Shown piece by piece: positions 33,280 through 46,482 of a DNA stretch of 64,000 bases. The DNA is taken from positions 124,001 through 188,000 of the forward strand of contig NZ_JAPWGY010000001.1 of assembly GCF_027214005.1 (NCBI RefSeq). Reading direction: 5' to 3'. The stretch comes from Kiloniella laminariae (GTDB lineage: Bacteria; Pseudomonadota; Alphaproteobacteria; Kiloniellales; Kiloniellaceae). Every line of letters starts with the position of its first letter. The first letter of the stretch is position 1. The notes below the pieces were generated by a model, which saw only the letters and a program-made list of their open reading frames with translations, had not been told where the DNA came from and did not search any database. The position numbers and the translations under genes were made by a program.

Positions 33280-33307
33280 GTTCCTGCAAAAAAAAGCAGA
33301 ATGATAT

Positions 33308-33342
33308 TCGGGGGTGGCTTTAAGCTGCCCCCGATTGTTTTT
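33308..33342 (+). terminator. Rho-independent terminator of the aminopeptidase P gene
   Basis: TCGGGGG pairs with CCCCCGA, with an imperfect inner GGCTT/AAGC extension, followed by TTGTTTTT. It sits 29 bp past the aminopeptidase P stop. Confidence 0.85.
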
Positions 33343-33373
33343 GCCTGGGTTTCTTCTTGTTGCGTGGATGGGG

Positions 33374-34264
33374 TCAAAAACGGGTGTCTTCAGGATTCTG
33401 GTTACGGAGCCAGGACAGGAAAGCCTTGAGATTGCTGGAGACCATTCCCGGTTTATACAGGAGGTAATAACCTGCATATTTATTGCTGTTCAGGGAGAAG
33501 AGCTCGACAAGTCTCCCGGCGGCAATGTCCTGGCTTACCCAGTTGGAAGGCAGTGTACCTACTCCCTGTCCATCCCGGATTGCATCGCGCATCAGATGTC
33601 CAGGTAGATGGATGCGGGCAGAATGCTTTTTGGGATCTATGTTATTTTGGCTCAACCAGTATTCCCACTCGGCGTGGTAGTCATCAACATCACAAACCCA
33701 GGGAAGCTTTGTGATGTCCTGGGGTGTTGATACGTCAATTTTTTTCAGCAGGCTGGGAGAGACCACAATGCTGGTGTAGCTTTGCATCAGCTTTTCGACT
33801 TCATAGCCTGTCCAGTTGCCACTACCGTAGCGAATGGCCAGATCGTATTCTTCTCGCTTGATATCGATCACTTCACTGTTGGCGTTGAGCAGAAGTTCGA
33901 TCTCGGGGTGGAGGTTGCGAAAGTCACTCAGGCGCGGCAGGAGCCAGAAGGTGGCAAAAGAGGGCGTCATGGTGATCCGCAGCGGGCGTTCGCTGTCGCT
34001 CTCCTGCAGTTCCTGCACAACCTCGTCAATGATATCAAAGCTGCTGCCCAGGGCTGTGCCGAGTTTTATTCCTGCTTCGGTGATGGCTACGCCCCGTCCT
34101 TCCCGCCGGGTTAAGGGGGTGGCAAACCATTCCTCAAGACGTTTGATCTGCTGTGCTACAGCGGCGTGAGTAACGTTTAGCTCACGGGCGGCATGACTGA
34201 GATTTTTGTGCCGGGCGACAGCCTCAAAGGCACGTAATCCGGAAAGGGGTGGGAATTTACGCAT
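33374..34264 (-). CDS. LysR-family regulator (GcvA-like)
   Basis: 296 residues. The N-terminal winged helix is typical (LSGLRAFEAVARHKNLSHAA, VTHAAVAQQIKRLEEW, GVAITEAGIKL) and resembles the GcvA/AmpR branch by the PPLSGLRAFEA opening. The C-terminal domain is a periplasmic-binding-like effector domain (RPLRITMTPSFATFWLLPRL). It is divergent from a small open frame and an alpha/beta hydrolase gene, which are candidate targets. The 100-bp gap between the divergent starts is A/T-rich and should hold the operator. Confidence 0.92.
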   Translation of the reverse strand: MRKFPPLSGLRAFEAVARHKNLSHAARELNVTHAAVAQQIKRLEEWFATPLTRREGRGVAITEAGIKLGTALGSSFDIIDEVVQELQESDSERPLRITMTPSFATFWLLPRLSDFRNLHPEIELLLNANSEVIDIKREEYDLAIRYGSGNWTGYEVEKLMQSYTSIVVSPSLLKKIDVSTPQDITKLPWVCDVDDYHAEWEYWLSQNNIDPKKHSARIHLPGHLMRDAIRDGQGVGTLPSNWVSQDIAAGRLVELFSLNSNKYAGYYLLYKPGMVSSNLKAFLSWLRNQNPEDTRF

Positions 34265-34368
34265 CTCTATATGTAATAAAATCTAACATATCTAGATTTT
34301 TCCTGATTTTGATTTCTCTCAAATATCACTGATATTAATGAGAATAAATCTTCATCAGGAGAGTGGCA

Positions 34369-34578
34369 ATGCTAAACATTCTAGCTAAATCTTACATTAT
34401 AGCGGCGCGGATGGATCGGGTTTTTTATCTGGATACACCGGTTTCAAACGGCCAGAAAAATACAACGACGAACCTTTCTGAGACTAAGAATGTTCCTGGC
34501 GATAAGAAAGCTGTGTCCTCCCGGAAGCGGGAGATGATCTCTAAACTGCCATCCCTTCCGACAATCTGCCACGGTTAG
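34369..34578 (+). CDS. Hypothetical small protein
   Basis: A 69-residue frame starting at the ATG at 34369, with CAGGAGAG placed six bases upstream, a good ribosome-binding site. The N-terminal third is mildly hydrophobic (MLNILAKSYIIAARM) and the rest is polar and lysine-rich, ending in SLPTICHG. I do not recognise a family. It is divergent from the LysR gene and 49 bp before the hydrolase gene, so it may be co-regulated with it. Real coding is likely but not certain. Confidence 0.5.
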   Translation: MLNILAKSYIIAARMDRVFYLDTPVSNGQKNTTTNLSETKNVPGDKKAVSSRKREMISKLPSLPTICHG

Positions 34579-34627
34579 CAGCTTCATCCGGTGTGAAGGC
34601 AATTAAGGAATTTATGAGGCTGGTGTT

Positions 34628-35431
34628 GTGCTGGAACTGAACCATCGTTTTCTTTTTGCTGAACGTGAGGTTGCCTGGGGTGTTTCAGGACAGGGGGATC
34701 CCTTGGTCCTGATACACGGCACCCCTTTTTCTTCGCAGGTCTGGCGCAATATAGCACCTTTGCTGGCACAGAAATGGACGGTCTATTATTTTGACCTTCT
34801 GGGCTATGGGCAGTCGGATAAAACGGCGGGTGCAGATGTTTCTCTTGGTATTCAGAACCGCCTGCTGAACAGTTTACTGGCCCATTGGAATCTGGAGAAG
34901 CCAGAGGTGCTGTGCCATGACTTTGGCGGTGCGACGGCTCTTCGGGCCTATTATCTCAATGGTTTGCGTTACCGCAGGCTTACACTTGTTGACCCTGTGG
35001 CTTTGGCGCCTTGGGGCTCGCCTTTTGTACAGCATGTTCGAACACATGAGGTGGCCTTCGCCGGACTTCCCGATTATGCGCATGAAGCGCTGCTGACCGC
35101 TTACCTGCAGGGGGCAGCTCATAATCGTCTGAGTGAAGAAACCCTGCAGATATACAAAACGCCCTGGCAAGGCGATATCGGTCGTCCGGCTTTTTACCGT
35201 CAGATTTCACAAATGGATACTGGTTATACGGATGAAATCGAACCTCTTTATGGAAAGATGTCCTGCCCGGTCAGAATCCTTTGGGGAGAAGAAGATCAGT
35301 GGATCCCTGTCAAGCAGGGACAGAAGCTGGCAAAGGTGCTAGAGGCAGAGAAGTTTCAGATTGTTCCCGGCTCTGGTCATCTCATGCAGGAAGACCGCCC
35401 GGAAGCGATTGTTGCGGCCATGCTTGCTTAG
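34628..35431 (+). CDS. Alpha/beta hydrolase with Asp nucleophile motif
   Basis: 267 residues from a GTG at 34628 (GAGG upstream). The oxyanion segment LVLIHGTPFSSQVWRNI, the nucleophile elbow CHDFGGATAL, the acid in LWGEEDQWIPV and the final His in GSGHLMQEDRPEAI are visible. The elbow carries Asp rather than Ser (HDFGG), as in haloalkane dehalogenases and epoxide hydrolases, so ester hydrolysis is less likely. The cap region (about 125-200) is helical. Substrate unknown. It may be controlled by the divergent LysR protein. Confidence 0.88.
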   Translation: MLELNHRFLFAEREVAWGVSGQGDPLVLIHGTPFSSQVWRNIAPLLAQKWTVYYFDLLGYGQSDKTAGADVSLGIQNRLLNSLLAHWNLEKPEVLCHDFGGATALRAYYLNGLRYRRLTLVDPVALAPWGSPFVQHVRTHEVAFAGLPDYAHEALLTAYLQGAAHNRLSEETLQIYKTPWQGDIGRPAFYRQISQMDTGYTDEIEPLYGKMSCPVRILWGEEDQWIPVKQGQKLAKVLEAEKFQIVPGSGHLMQEDRPEAIVAAMLA

Positions 35432-35460
35432 GTTGGTGAAGTCCTGCACCTGTAGCGGTG

Positions 35461-36363
35461 TCAAGTCTTGCGTAACAGTTTGACTGAGGCGAGGAGAGCT
35501 CCGCCGACAATCAACAGGCAGGCCCCCGCCAACAGCCAGCTTGGTTCTGCCTTTCCAGAAAAGACCAGCACGAGAGTGCTGAGCAGAGGTGCGCCATAGG
35601 ACAGGGCGCCGAGAACCTGAATGTCGCCGTGCTTGGTGCCATAATCCCAGACAAAAAATGCAAGACCGACAGGCCCCAAACCCAAGGCGAGAATGGCCAG
35701 CCACTGCAAACTATCCGGCGCGATCCAGGTTTCTGTCGTCAGATGAAAGATCAAACCTAACAGGGCAGTTGCGGCACAAAATCCCGAGACGGCTTCGGTG
35801 GGGACGCTACTGAACCGTCGATTGAGCACCGAATAGCCAGACCAGGTCAGGGCACAGGCGACAGCAGCAAGGTAACCGATGTAGTGTTCGGCTTCCCAGG
35901 CCAGGGATTGCCCTTTGGTAACAATTAATACCGCCCCTGAAAGGCCCATCAATGTTCCGGCAATATGAAACCAGTAGAGACGTTCCCCCGGTAACAGAGC
36001 TGAAAAAAACACAATTAATAAAGGCCAGAGATAGGCAATCAGGCTGGCCTCGACCGCAGGGGCATTGGAGAGGGCAATAAAATAAAGCAGGTGATAGCCA
36101 AACAGACCGCCAACGGATAGCATCCAGACAACAAGCGGTTGTTTGACTTTGCGCAGACTATCTTTGCCTTTACAGGCCAGGATAATGAAGCCGGAGAAAG
36201 CGGCAATCGCAAAGGATAGGCCAAGCAGTTGAAAGGTTGGAATGCCCTGAGCCCATGTTGTGAACAGAGCAAGGGAGGACCAGAGCAAAATGGCTATGCC
36301 CCCGATGACGGTTGCCCGAAGTGTTTTGCCATCAGCAACCGGTAATAAAGTCGTGTCTGTCAT
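35461..36363 (-). CDS. yddG: DMT/EamA exporter, YddG-like
   Basis: A 300-residue inner-membrane protein with ten helices in two EamA repeats. The N-terminal helix GGIAILLWSSLALFTTWAQG and the SNAPAVEASLIAYLWPLLIV segment match YddG, an exporter of aromatic amino acids. The second EamA repeat contains YSVLNRRFSSVPTEAVSGFC and LGPVGLAFFVWDYGTKHGDI. The symbol is by resemblance; substrate is not proven here. It lies downstream of the AraC gene on the same strand (about 140 bp gap), and converges with the hydrolase gene. Confidence 0.82.
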   Translation of the reverse strand: MTDTTLLPVADGKTLRATVIGGIAILLWSSLALFTTWAQGIPTFQLLGLSFAIAAFSGFIILACKGKDSLRKVKQPLVVWMLSVGGLFGYHLLYFIALSNAPAVEASLIAYLWPLLIVFFSALLPGERLYWFHIAGTLMGLSGAVLIVTKGQSLAWEAEHYIGYLAAVACALTWSGYSVLNRRFSSVPTEAVSGFCAATALLGLIFHLTTETWIAPDSLQWLAILALGLGPVGLAFFVWDYGTKHGDIQVLGALSYGAPLLSTLVLVFSGKAEPSWLLAGACLLIVGGALLASVKLLRKT

Positions 36364-36506
36364 CGGATTTGTTTCTATGTAATTGCTGCTGTTTCCTTAG
36401 GGAGGAAACGACAAGCTAACCTGAAAATGGTTTCGGGTCTTGGTCTGTATTCCGAAAAATTTGACAGCTGTTCCGTTTGTGCTCTGCGGAAGGGGCGCGG
36501 GTTGTT

Positions 36507-37256
36507 TCAGGAACGCTTGTCTTTACGCTTCTGTCCTGGCGCTTCGGCAAAGAACTTGCGATAGGCACGGTTGAAACTGCTCTGTTCCGGGTAGCCCACA
36601 GCAAGGGCGATATCGGCCAAAGATCGGGAACTCCCGTTGATCAGCTCTCTCGCCCGCTCAAGGCGAACCTGGGTCTGATATTCTCCGGGCGTGAGGGAAA
36701 GAGTTCCCTTGAAAAGATTGTGCAGCTGGCTTACCGAGAGACAGGCTGCCCCTGCGATATCTGCAGATGCCAGTTTGCGGGTATGATGCTGGCGTATAAA
36801 AGCCAGAGCTTTTTCAAGCTTTGCCGGAAGGTTTTTCTCCGGGCCCTTGCCATTTTCGGCAAGGGAGAGAAGCAGAAGCCGGATTGCCTTTTCAGCGGCA
36901 AGGCCCAGACCTGTTTTGTCCAGCTCCAGAGAAGTGTAACGGGCGAGATGGTGCAGGCGATCATCAAGCGGGAAAAATGCCTTTTTGTGCGCCTGATCCC
37001 AGAGATTCATGAGGGTCTGGTCCTGCTGGAATTGCAGGATTGGCAGATCGACGACCGTAAAGCTGTTGATCCCGGAACCCTTGTAGGCATGACTGTCATT
37101 GGCGCTGATCAGGGCTGCGCAATGTTCACCGACGTAGCCGCTGTGGGTCTCGACTTCCAGTTCCAGCTTCCCCGACCCAGGCAGGATAAGCTGGTGAAAG
37201 TCACTGTGACTGTGGCGACGCTCTTCACTGTCATAACTTCGGAATTCAGCTTTCAT
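36507..37256 (-). CDS. AraC-family transcriptional regulator
   Basis: 249 residues. The N-terminal half is a cupin-like sensor (HSDFHQLILPGSGKLELEVE, then GINSFTVVDLPILQFQ). The C-terminal 100 residues form the two helix-turn-helix AraC DNA-binding domain: TRKLASADIAGAACLSVSQL and NGSSRSLADIALAVGYPEQS followed by FNRAYRKFFAEAPGQKRK. It starts at the ATG at 37256 and may control the YddG-like exporter just downstream. Effector unknown. Confidence 0.92.
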   Translation of the reverse strand: MKAEFRSYDSEERRHSHSDFHQLILPGSGKLELEVETHSGYVGEHCAALISANDSHAYKGSGINSFTVVDLPILQFQQDQTLMNLWDQAHKKAFFPLDDRLHHLARYTSLELDKTGLGLAAEKAIRLLLLSLAENGKGPEKNLPAKLEKALAFIRQHHTRKLASADIAGAACLSVSQLHNLFKGTLSLTPGEYQTQVRLERARELINGSSRSLADIALAVGYPEQSSFNRAYRKFFAEAPGQKRKDKRS

Positions 37257-37344
37257 GGCGTTATCTTAGCAGTCCCTGGTTTGCCCACCCAGTAAAAACA
37301 GTTTTGCCTGTCTTTGTATCGTCTGCTTCTGGGGCTCGTCTGCT

Positions 37345-41135
<3,791 letters not shown>

Positions 41136-41168
41136 GGCACACCTGTTTTCATTAGAGGGCTGTTTCCA

Positions 41169-42008
41169 TCAGAGAATAGAATTCCAGGTACGGGAAATCC
41201 AGGAGCCGTCTACATCTTCAGGCTCAAGATCCTGCCCGTTGAGCAGAGCGTAGCTGTCCTGATACCAGCGGTCACCCGGAAAGTTGTGTCCGAGGACGGC
41301 GGCTGTTGCCTGGGCTTCATCAATCACTCCAAGTGCGAGGTATGCCTCTACCAGCCTGTGCAGGGCTTCGGGAACATGTGTGGTGGTCTGGTATTCGCCG
41401 ATAACCGTACGGAAACGGTTGATCGCGGCAAGGTATTCCTGACGCTGGAGATAATAGCGCCCGATGGTCATCTGCTTGCCAGCAAGGTGATCGGTGGCCA
41501 GATCTATCTTCAGCTGGGCATCACGGGCATATTCTGTATCGGGAAAGCGGCGTACAACATCGCGCAAGGCTGTCAGGGCTTCGCGAGTCATCTTCTGGTC
41601 CCGGGTCACGTCAGAAATCTGTTCGTAATAACACAGGCCCTTGAGGTAGTACGCATATGGTGTATCCCGGTTACCGGGATGGAGTTCGATAAAACGATCC
41701 AGTGCTGCAATGGCATCGTCGTACTTGTTGTCAGAATAGTGTGCATAAGCGGCCATAAGCTGCGCTTTGGAAGCCCAGACGGAATAGGGGTGCTGGCGCT
41801 CGACCTCGTCAAATAATCGGGCTGCTTCCTTGTACTCTTCCGCTTTCAGGGCGTTGTTGGCACTGCTGTATAGCTCTTCTACCGGTCTTTCGATGTATTC
41901 TGGCTTGTCGTCCGAACTGCAAGCTGCAAGAGCTGCAGCCATGAAAAGGGCAAGTCCTGCGCGCTGAAAGGGCGTATTTCTGATGTGTCGGAAAAGACCG
42001 GATATCAT
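41169..42008 (-). CDS. bamD: Outer-membrane assembly lipoprotein BamD
   Basis: 279 residues with a lipoprotein signal (LALFMAAALAACSSD, Cys at the lipobox). The mature part is a run of tetratricopeptide repeats: EELYSSANNALKAEEYKEAA, DEVERQHPYSVWASKAQLM, ALDRFIELHPGNRDTPYAYY and YARDAQLKIDLATDHLAGKQ. BamD is an essential part of the complex that inserts beta-barrel proteins into the outer membrane. It follows lpxC after about 225 bp and precedes recN. Confidence 0.95.
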   Translation of the reverse strand: MISGLFRHIRNTPFQRAGLALFMAAALAACSSDDKPEYIERPVEELYSSANNALKAEEYKEAARLFDEVERQHPYSVWASKAQLMAAYAHYSDNKYDDAIAALDRFIELHPGNRDTPYAYYLKGLCYYEQISDVTRDQKMTREALTALRDVVRRFPDTEYARDAQLKIDLATDHLAGKQMTIGRYYLQRQEYLAAINRFRTVIGEYQTTTHVPEALHRLVEAYLALGVIDEAQATAAVLGHNFPGDRWYQDSYALLNGQDLEPEDVDGSWISRTWNSIL

Positions 42009-42176
42009 TCTGCAATTCTCTTTTCGTGAGCCATACTTCTGGTCATGAGCTGTTTCTCAAGTCGATCAATCGAATTCTCACAGCACTATAGGGCTTCATA
42101 ATCCCGGCCTCAAGCCAACTGAGAGCTTCTTGCGATTAAATGCGGTGAAAAAAGTATCCGGAGGGAAGGGAAAAGC

Positions 42177-42203
42177 AAAAAGCCCGGCGAAACCGGGCTT
42201 TTC
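42177..42203 (-). terminator. Rho-independent terminator of lpxC
   Basis: On the minus strand AAAGCCCGG pairs with CCGGGCTTT around TTTCG, followed by TTT and a G/C break. It lies about 30 bp past the lpxC stop and separates the cell-envelope genes from bamD-recN-ligA. Confidence 0.92.
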
Positions 42204-42233
42204 CAAAACTGTAAAGCGGGATCAGAAATCAGC

Positions 42234-43187
42234 CTAAGCTGTGGCTGCAACCGCCCGTTCCGGAACCGTGAAGCTTGAGCGCGGGGTTGCTGCTTGCTGG
42301 ATTGGCAATGTTGCCCATTCCCAGGCTGAATTGTCATTCATAAGCTTGTGAACCAGACGATAGGTCTGGGCATGCCCTGTACGGACGCCGTGATAGTGAC
42401 CGACAATCGGGGCGCCTGCGAGATAGAGATCGCCGATGGAATCGAGGATCTTGTGACGTACGAACTCGTTCGCATAGCGCAGACCGCTTTCGTTCATGAT
42501 CTCGTCACCGTTTATGACGATGGCATTGTCGAGGGAGCCGCCACGTGCCAGGCCCATTTTCCGCATCTGGTCAACTTCATGCAGGAAGCCAAAGGTCCGG
42601 GCGCGGCTGATTTCCTGTTTATAGCGGTTGGCGCGGACTTCCATATAGAGTTCCTGACGGCCAATTGCCTGACTTTCAAAGTCAATGGCAAAGCTGACTG
42701 AGAAATCTTCGCCGGGGCTGAGAATGCCGGAACGGTTTTCTTCGTCGTCACGGACTTCCTTGAGGATGCGAATCGCTCTTTTCGGGGCGTTCTGCTCAAG
42801 AACTCCGGCACATTCAATCAGGAAAACAAAGGGAGCGGCACTGCCATCCATCACGGGAACTTCGCCCGCACTGATATCTATGGTGCAGTTGTCGATACCG
42901 AAGCCTGCGAGGGCAGACATGAGATGTTCGATGGTTGCGATTTTTACACCGTCTTTGACCAGTGTGGTGCAAAGCGGAGATTCGATTGCGTATTTCCAGG
43001 TCGCGGGGATAACGGCGCCTTTTCCAGCAACGTCGGTGCGGCGGAAAACAATTCCGGTTCCCGGTGCAGCCGGGTGGAGTGTCATGATGACCTTATCGCC
43101 TGAGTGCAGACCAACCCCAGAACAATTAATGGCACTCTTAAGGGTTTTCTGTTTCTGAACGCGTGTGGCGGCAGTAGCAGTTTTCAT
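42234..43187 (-). CDS. lpxC: UDP-3-O-acyl-N-acetylglucosamine deacetylase
   Basis: 317 residues, the committed enzyme of lipid A synthesis. The zinc ligands are visible: His in ATIEHLMSALAG, and His and Asp in HKILDSIGDLYLAG; the general-base region is HYHGVRTGHAQTYRLVHKL. The N-terminal NCSGVGLHSGDKVIMTLHPA is typical. It follows ftsZ after a 170-bp gap with two hairpins, the usual alphaproteobacterial order, and ends in its own terminator. Confidence 0.97.
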   Translation of the reverse strand: MKTATAATRVQKQKTLKSAINCSGVGLHSGDKVIMTLHPAAPGTGIVFRRTDVAGKGAVIPATWKYAIESPLCTTLVKDGVKIATIEHLMSALAGFGIDNCTIDISAGEVPVMDGSAAPFVFLIECAGVLEQNAPKRAIRILKEVRDDEENRSGILSPGEDFSVSFAIDFESQAIGRQELYMEVRANRYKQEISRARTFGFLHEVDQMRKMGLARGGSLDNAIVINGDEIMNESGLRYANEFVRHKILDSIGDLYLAGAPIVGHYHGVRTGHAQTYRLVHKLMNDNSAWEWATLPIQQAATPRSSFTVPERAVAATA

Positions 43188-43253
43188 GATGACACTTCGT
43201 TTGTTAGTTAATCCCCCCGGAGGCAGTGGGACTGCTCCGATCGATATAATGCA

Positions 43254-43281
43254 ACAGGGGAACGATAGCGCGTCCCCCTGT
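43254..43281 (-). other. Hairpin upstream of lpxC
   Basis: ACAGGGG (43254-43260) and CCCCTGT (43275-43281) form a 7-bp stem around 14 bases, about 65 bp before the lpxC start. With the larger hairpin after ftsZ it marks the transcript boundary between ftsZ and lpxC. Confidence 0.55.
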
Positions 43282-43300
43282 CTCTAACAAATCACTGTTT

Positions 43301-43337
43301 GTTTCAGTATGTTACGAAGTCAGCAACATACTGAAAC
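43301..43337 (-). terminator. 13-bp hairpin after ftsZ
   Basis: GTTTCAGTATGTT and AACATACTGAAAC form a perfect 13-bp stem around 11 bases, beginning about 19 bp after the ftsZ stop. There is no long T-run on the transcribed strand, so it may be a 3'-end stabilising or processing hairpin rather than a strong terminator. Confidence 0.6.
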
Positions 43338-43355
43338 AATTACCTGTGCATGGAT

Positions 43356-45044
43356 TTAATTCGCCTGACGCCGCAGAAATGCTGGGATATCCAGCAGATC
43401 TTCATCAGCGGCGGGAGACTGGATCCGGTCATGAGGATCAAGACCTGTCAGGCGTGGCTGTTGTGCAGGTGCTGCCGGTGCCGATTCGGCAGGTGCTGTT
43501 GCTGTGGCAACAGCTGGAGCGGCAGCGGCCGGAGTGGCTCTGCCAGTCTGCAGTTCTTCCTGTTCATCCGCCTGCGTTGCTGCCTGAAGGGCGCGCGCTG
43601 CGCCACCTGTGATCCGGCCAAACAGGCCTTTGCTTTTTTTGGACTCTTCAAACCTGTCCGTACCGTTGGCCATAGCGGCCGCAGCAAAGGGGTCAGCTTT
43701 CTGAGGTGCAGCCTGTGGGGCTGCAGGTTTCTGATTGCTGACTGTTACGGGGCGTGGAGCAACAAAGCTGTCATTCCTGATTTCAGCCTGCGGTGCCATT
43801 TGCTGTGGGTTCCGCTGATTTTGTCCCTCAGCTTCGCTGCGTGTGATTGCGGCTTCGATGCTGGTGTGGGCCGGGCCGCTTTCAATAATTGGCTGGCTGC
43901 TGGCAGTCGCCTGAGCAGCGGCTGGCTGTGGTGCCATTGATGGTCCCTGCGCCGGGGCTGTCTCTGCCCGGGCAACCATTTCTTCAGCAGGTTCTGCTTT
44001 AGGTTCGGGGGAAACATTCAACGGAGCCGGTGGCGTCTGGAAAGACTGAGCGGCCGGACGGATATTCCGGATCGATTCTGCATCAATACCTGTTGCAACA
44101 ACAGACACACGCATGGTGCCATCCATGTTCGGATCAAAGGTTGATCCAAAGATGATGTTGGCTTCAGGGTCGACTTCGTCCCGGATGCGGTTGGCAGCTT
44201 CGTCAACTTCAAAGAGGGTCAGATCAGGGCCGCCAGTGATGTTGATCAGAACACCCCGGGCACCTTTCATGGAAACTTCATCGAGCAATGGATTGGAGAT
44301 TGCAGCTTCGGCAGCGTCCATCGCGCGGGTTTCACCACTGGCTTCGCCCGTTCCCATCATTGCCTTGCCCATTTCGGTCATTACGGCCCGGATATCGGCA
44401 AAGTCGAGGTTGATCAAACCAGGCATAACCATCAGGTCGGTAACACCACTGACCCCGGAGCGAAGAACATCGTCAGCCATTTTAAAGGCGTCAGCGAAGG
44501 TGGTTTTCTCGTTGGCGATACGGAAGAGGTTCTGGTTCGGGATGATGATCAGTGTATCAACATACTGGGCCAGTTCTTCAATTCCTTTCTCGGCAAGGCG
44601 CATGCGGTGCACCCCTTCGAAATGGAAAGGTTTGGTGATAACGCCGACGGTCAGAATGCCGGCATCTCTGGCGGCTTTGGCAATAACCGGCGCTGCTCCT
44701 GTCCCGGTACCACCACCCATCCCGGCAGTGATGAACACCATGTTGGAGCCTTCGAGGTGGCCGAGAATTTCGTCCATGGCTTCTTCGGCAGCAGCATGAC
44801 CAATGTCTGGTCTTGAACCTGCGCCAAGGCCCTGGGTGATGTTGCGTCCCAGTTGAATCGTGCGTTCACAGGATGACTGGGCAATTGCCTGGGCATCTGT
44901 GTTGGCAATGAGGAATTCAACACCTTCCAGATTGCTCTGAATCATGTTGTTTACAGCATTTCCGCCTGCACCGCCGACACCGATTACGGTGATCCGGGGA
45001 GTCAGTTCGGATTCAACTGGTGGTACATCTAAATTTAAAGCCAT
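43356..45044 (-). CDS. ftsZ: Cell division GTPase FtsZ
   Basis: 562 residues from the ATG at 45044, which has GGAGG six bases upstream; the GTG just before it is less well placed. The tubulin signature [14 protein letters not shown] and the T7-loop region [18 protein letters not shown] are present. After the GTPase core (about residue 320) comes a linker of more than 200 residues rich in Pro, Ala and Gln, ending in the C-terminal peptide [13 protein letters not shown] that docks FtsA and other partners. FtsZ assembles the division ring. It follows ftsA by about 90 bp and precedes lpxC. Confidence 0.98.
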   Translation of the reverse strand: MALNLDVPPVESELTPRITVIGVGGAGGNAVNNMIQSNLEGVEFLIANTDAQAIAQSSCERTIQLGRNITQGLGAGSRPDIGHAAAEEAMDEILGHLEGSNMVFITAGMGGGTGTGAAPVIAKAARDAGILTVGVITKPFHFEGVHRMRLAEKGIEELAQYVDTLIIIPNQNLFRIANEKTTFADAFKMADDVLRSGVSGVTDLMVMPGLINLDFADIRAVMTEMGKAMMGTGEASGETRAMDAAEAAISNPLLDEVSMKGARGVLINITGGPDLTLFEVDEAANRIRDEVDPEANIIFGSTFDPNMDGTMRVSVVATGIDAESIRNIRPAAQSFQTPPAPLNVSPEPKAEPAEEMVARAETAPAQGPSMAPQPAAAQATASSQPIIESGPAHTSIEAAITRSEAEGQNQRNPQQMAPQAEIRNDSFVAPRPVTVSNQKPAAPQAAPQKADPFAAAAMANGTDRFEESKKSKGLFGRITGGAARALQAATQADEQEELQTGRATPAAAAPAVATATAPAESAPAAPAQQPRLTGLDPHDRIQSPAADEDLLDIPAFLRRQAN

Positions 45045-45137
45045 CACTAACCTCCGTTGATCGCCGACTCGGCGAATTCGTTTGTCAAGTTGTACTATAA
45101 AGTCAGGGAATCAGTCGAGCGATTTCCAAACTTTTAT

Positions 45138-46409
45138 CTAAAAATTTTCCCGAAACCATCTTCCGAATCTTCCAACGAAGTTCTGTGGGTGGTGTACTTC
45201 GGGTACTTTTTCGCCCTGAACGTCATTATGGGCGATGGTGGCGTAAGTTAATAAACCCGCACAGGTTGCAAAACTGGGGCCTCCTGTGGCATCTGCGAGA
45301 CCAGTAACACGTATTGGACGTCCGATCCTGACCTGCTTGTCGAGGATCAGGCTGGCGAGATCCGGAAGTCCCGGAAGCTGACTGGCGCCACCTGTAAGAA
45401 CGACACGGCGCCCGCCGATTTTGTCAAATCCGCTCATCTCCAGTTTGGACCTGACGATTTCAAAGGTTTCTTCAAGACGCGGTTGAATAATTCCAACCAG
45501 TAGGGAACGGGGGACCTGCTGGGGTTGACTGCCGGCAGCTTCTCCGACCTGTGGCACATCAATCATTTCCCGCTCATCGGTCACTGTTGCTACAGCGTGT
45601 CCATAAAGCGTCTTCATTCGCTCGGCTTCGACCACAGGAGTGGACAGGCCGCGAGCGACATCGTTGGTAACGTGGTGTCCGCCGACAGGAATAACATCGC
45701 AATAGACCAGTTTCCCTTCGCTAAACACAGCGATTGAAGTCGTTGATCCCCCCATATCAACCAGGGTGACGCCCAGTTCCATCTCGTCTTCGACCAGACA
45801 GGCGAGGCCAGAGGCAAAGGGGGAGAGAACAAAGCTGAGCGGATCAAGATGACAGCGTTTGATACAGGTCTTGAGGTTGCGCAGAGAGTTGGAAGCAGCT
45901 GTGACCAGATGCATGGTCACGCCAAGAGTTTCTCCGTGCATCCCCCGGGGATCCTTGATGCCGCGATTGCCGTCAAGGGTATAGCCGGTCGGCATGGAAT
46001 GGATCAGCTGGCGCCCCTGTTCCGGGTTACCGGCTGGTCCCTGAACCTGGCTGGCATGTTCAAGGGCCTGGGTCAGGTCACTTTCAGTAACTTCATGGCC
46101 GTTGATGGATATTTCGAGATTGATATTGTGGGATGAAGGATTCCCGCCTGAGAGGTTGACGAAAACAGAATTGACTGTTTCGCCTGCCATCTGTTCAGCT
46201 GCATGAACCGCGTTAAGGATGGAATCCTCAAGGGTCTCCATGTTGACAATGTTACCACTCTTCATGCCATGGCTGGCCTGCTGACCGATACCAATGACCT
46301 TGGGCAGGTTATCGCCATCCATCTGGGCAATAAAACAGCAAATCTTGCTGCTCCCGACATCGAGAACCGCGACTGTTCCATGTTTGATGGCACCAAGGGG
46401 ACGCTTCAT
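45138..46409 (-). CDS. ftsA: Cell division ATPase FtsA
   Basis: 423 residues from the ATG at 46409; the upstream in-frame extension overlaps ftsQ and does not match the family. The actin-like phosphate loop VAVLDVGSSKICCFIAQ and VTLVDMGGSTTSIAVF are visible, as is the adenosine motif VVLTGGASQLPGL. The C-terminal FVGRFGRWFRENF is the amphipathic helix that ties the Z-ring to the inner membrane. It sits between ftsQ (73-bp gap) and ftsZ. Confidence 0.96.
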   Translation of the reverse strand: MKRPLGAIKHGTVAVLDVGSSKICCFIAQMDGDNLPKVIGIGQQASHGMKSGNIVNMETLEDSILNAVHAAEQMAGETVNSVFVNLSGGNPSSHNINLEISINGHEVTESDLTQALEHASQVQGPAGNPEQGRQLIHSMPTGYTLDGNRGIKDPRGMHGETLGVTMHLVTAASNSLRNLKTCIKRCHLDPLSFVLSPFASGLACLVEDEMELGVTLVDMGGSTTSIAVFSEGKLVYCDVIPVGGHHVTNDVARGLSTPVVEAERMKTLYGHAVATVTDEREMIDVPQVGEAAGSQPQQVPRSLLVGIIQPRLEETFEIVRSKLEMSGFDKIGGRRVVLTGGASQLPGLPDLASLILDKQVRIGRPIRVTGLADATGGPSFATCAGLLTYATIAHNDVQGEKVPEVHHPQNFVGRFGRWFRENF

Positions 46410-46482
46410 GATCGACAGCTCTCTTCGGCTGGACCAGGGGCAAGCGGTCTGATGTGCCAGAATTGGTGGCGGGAAAACGGCA

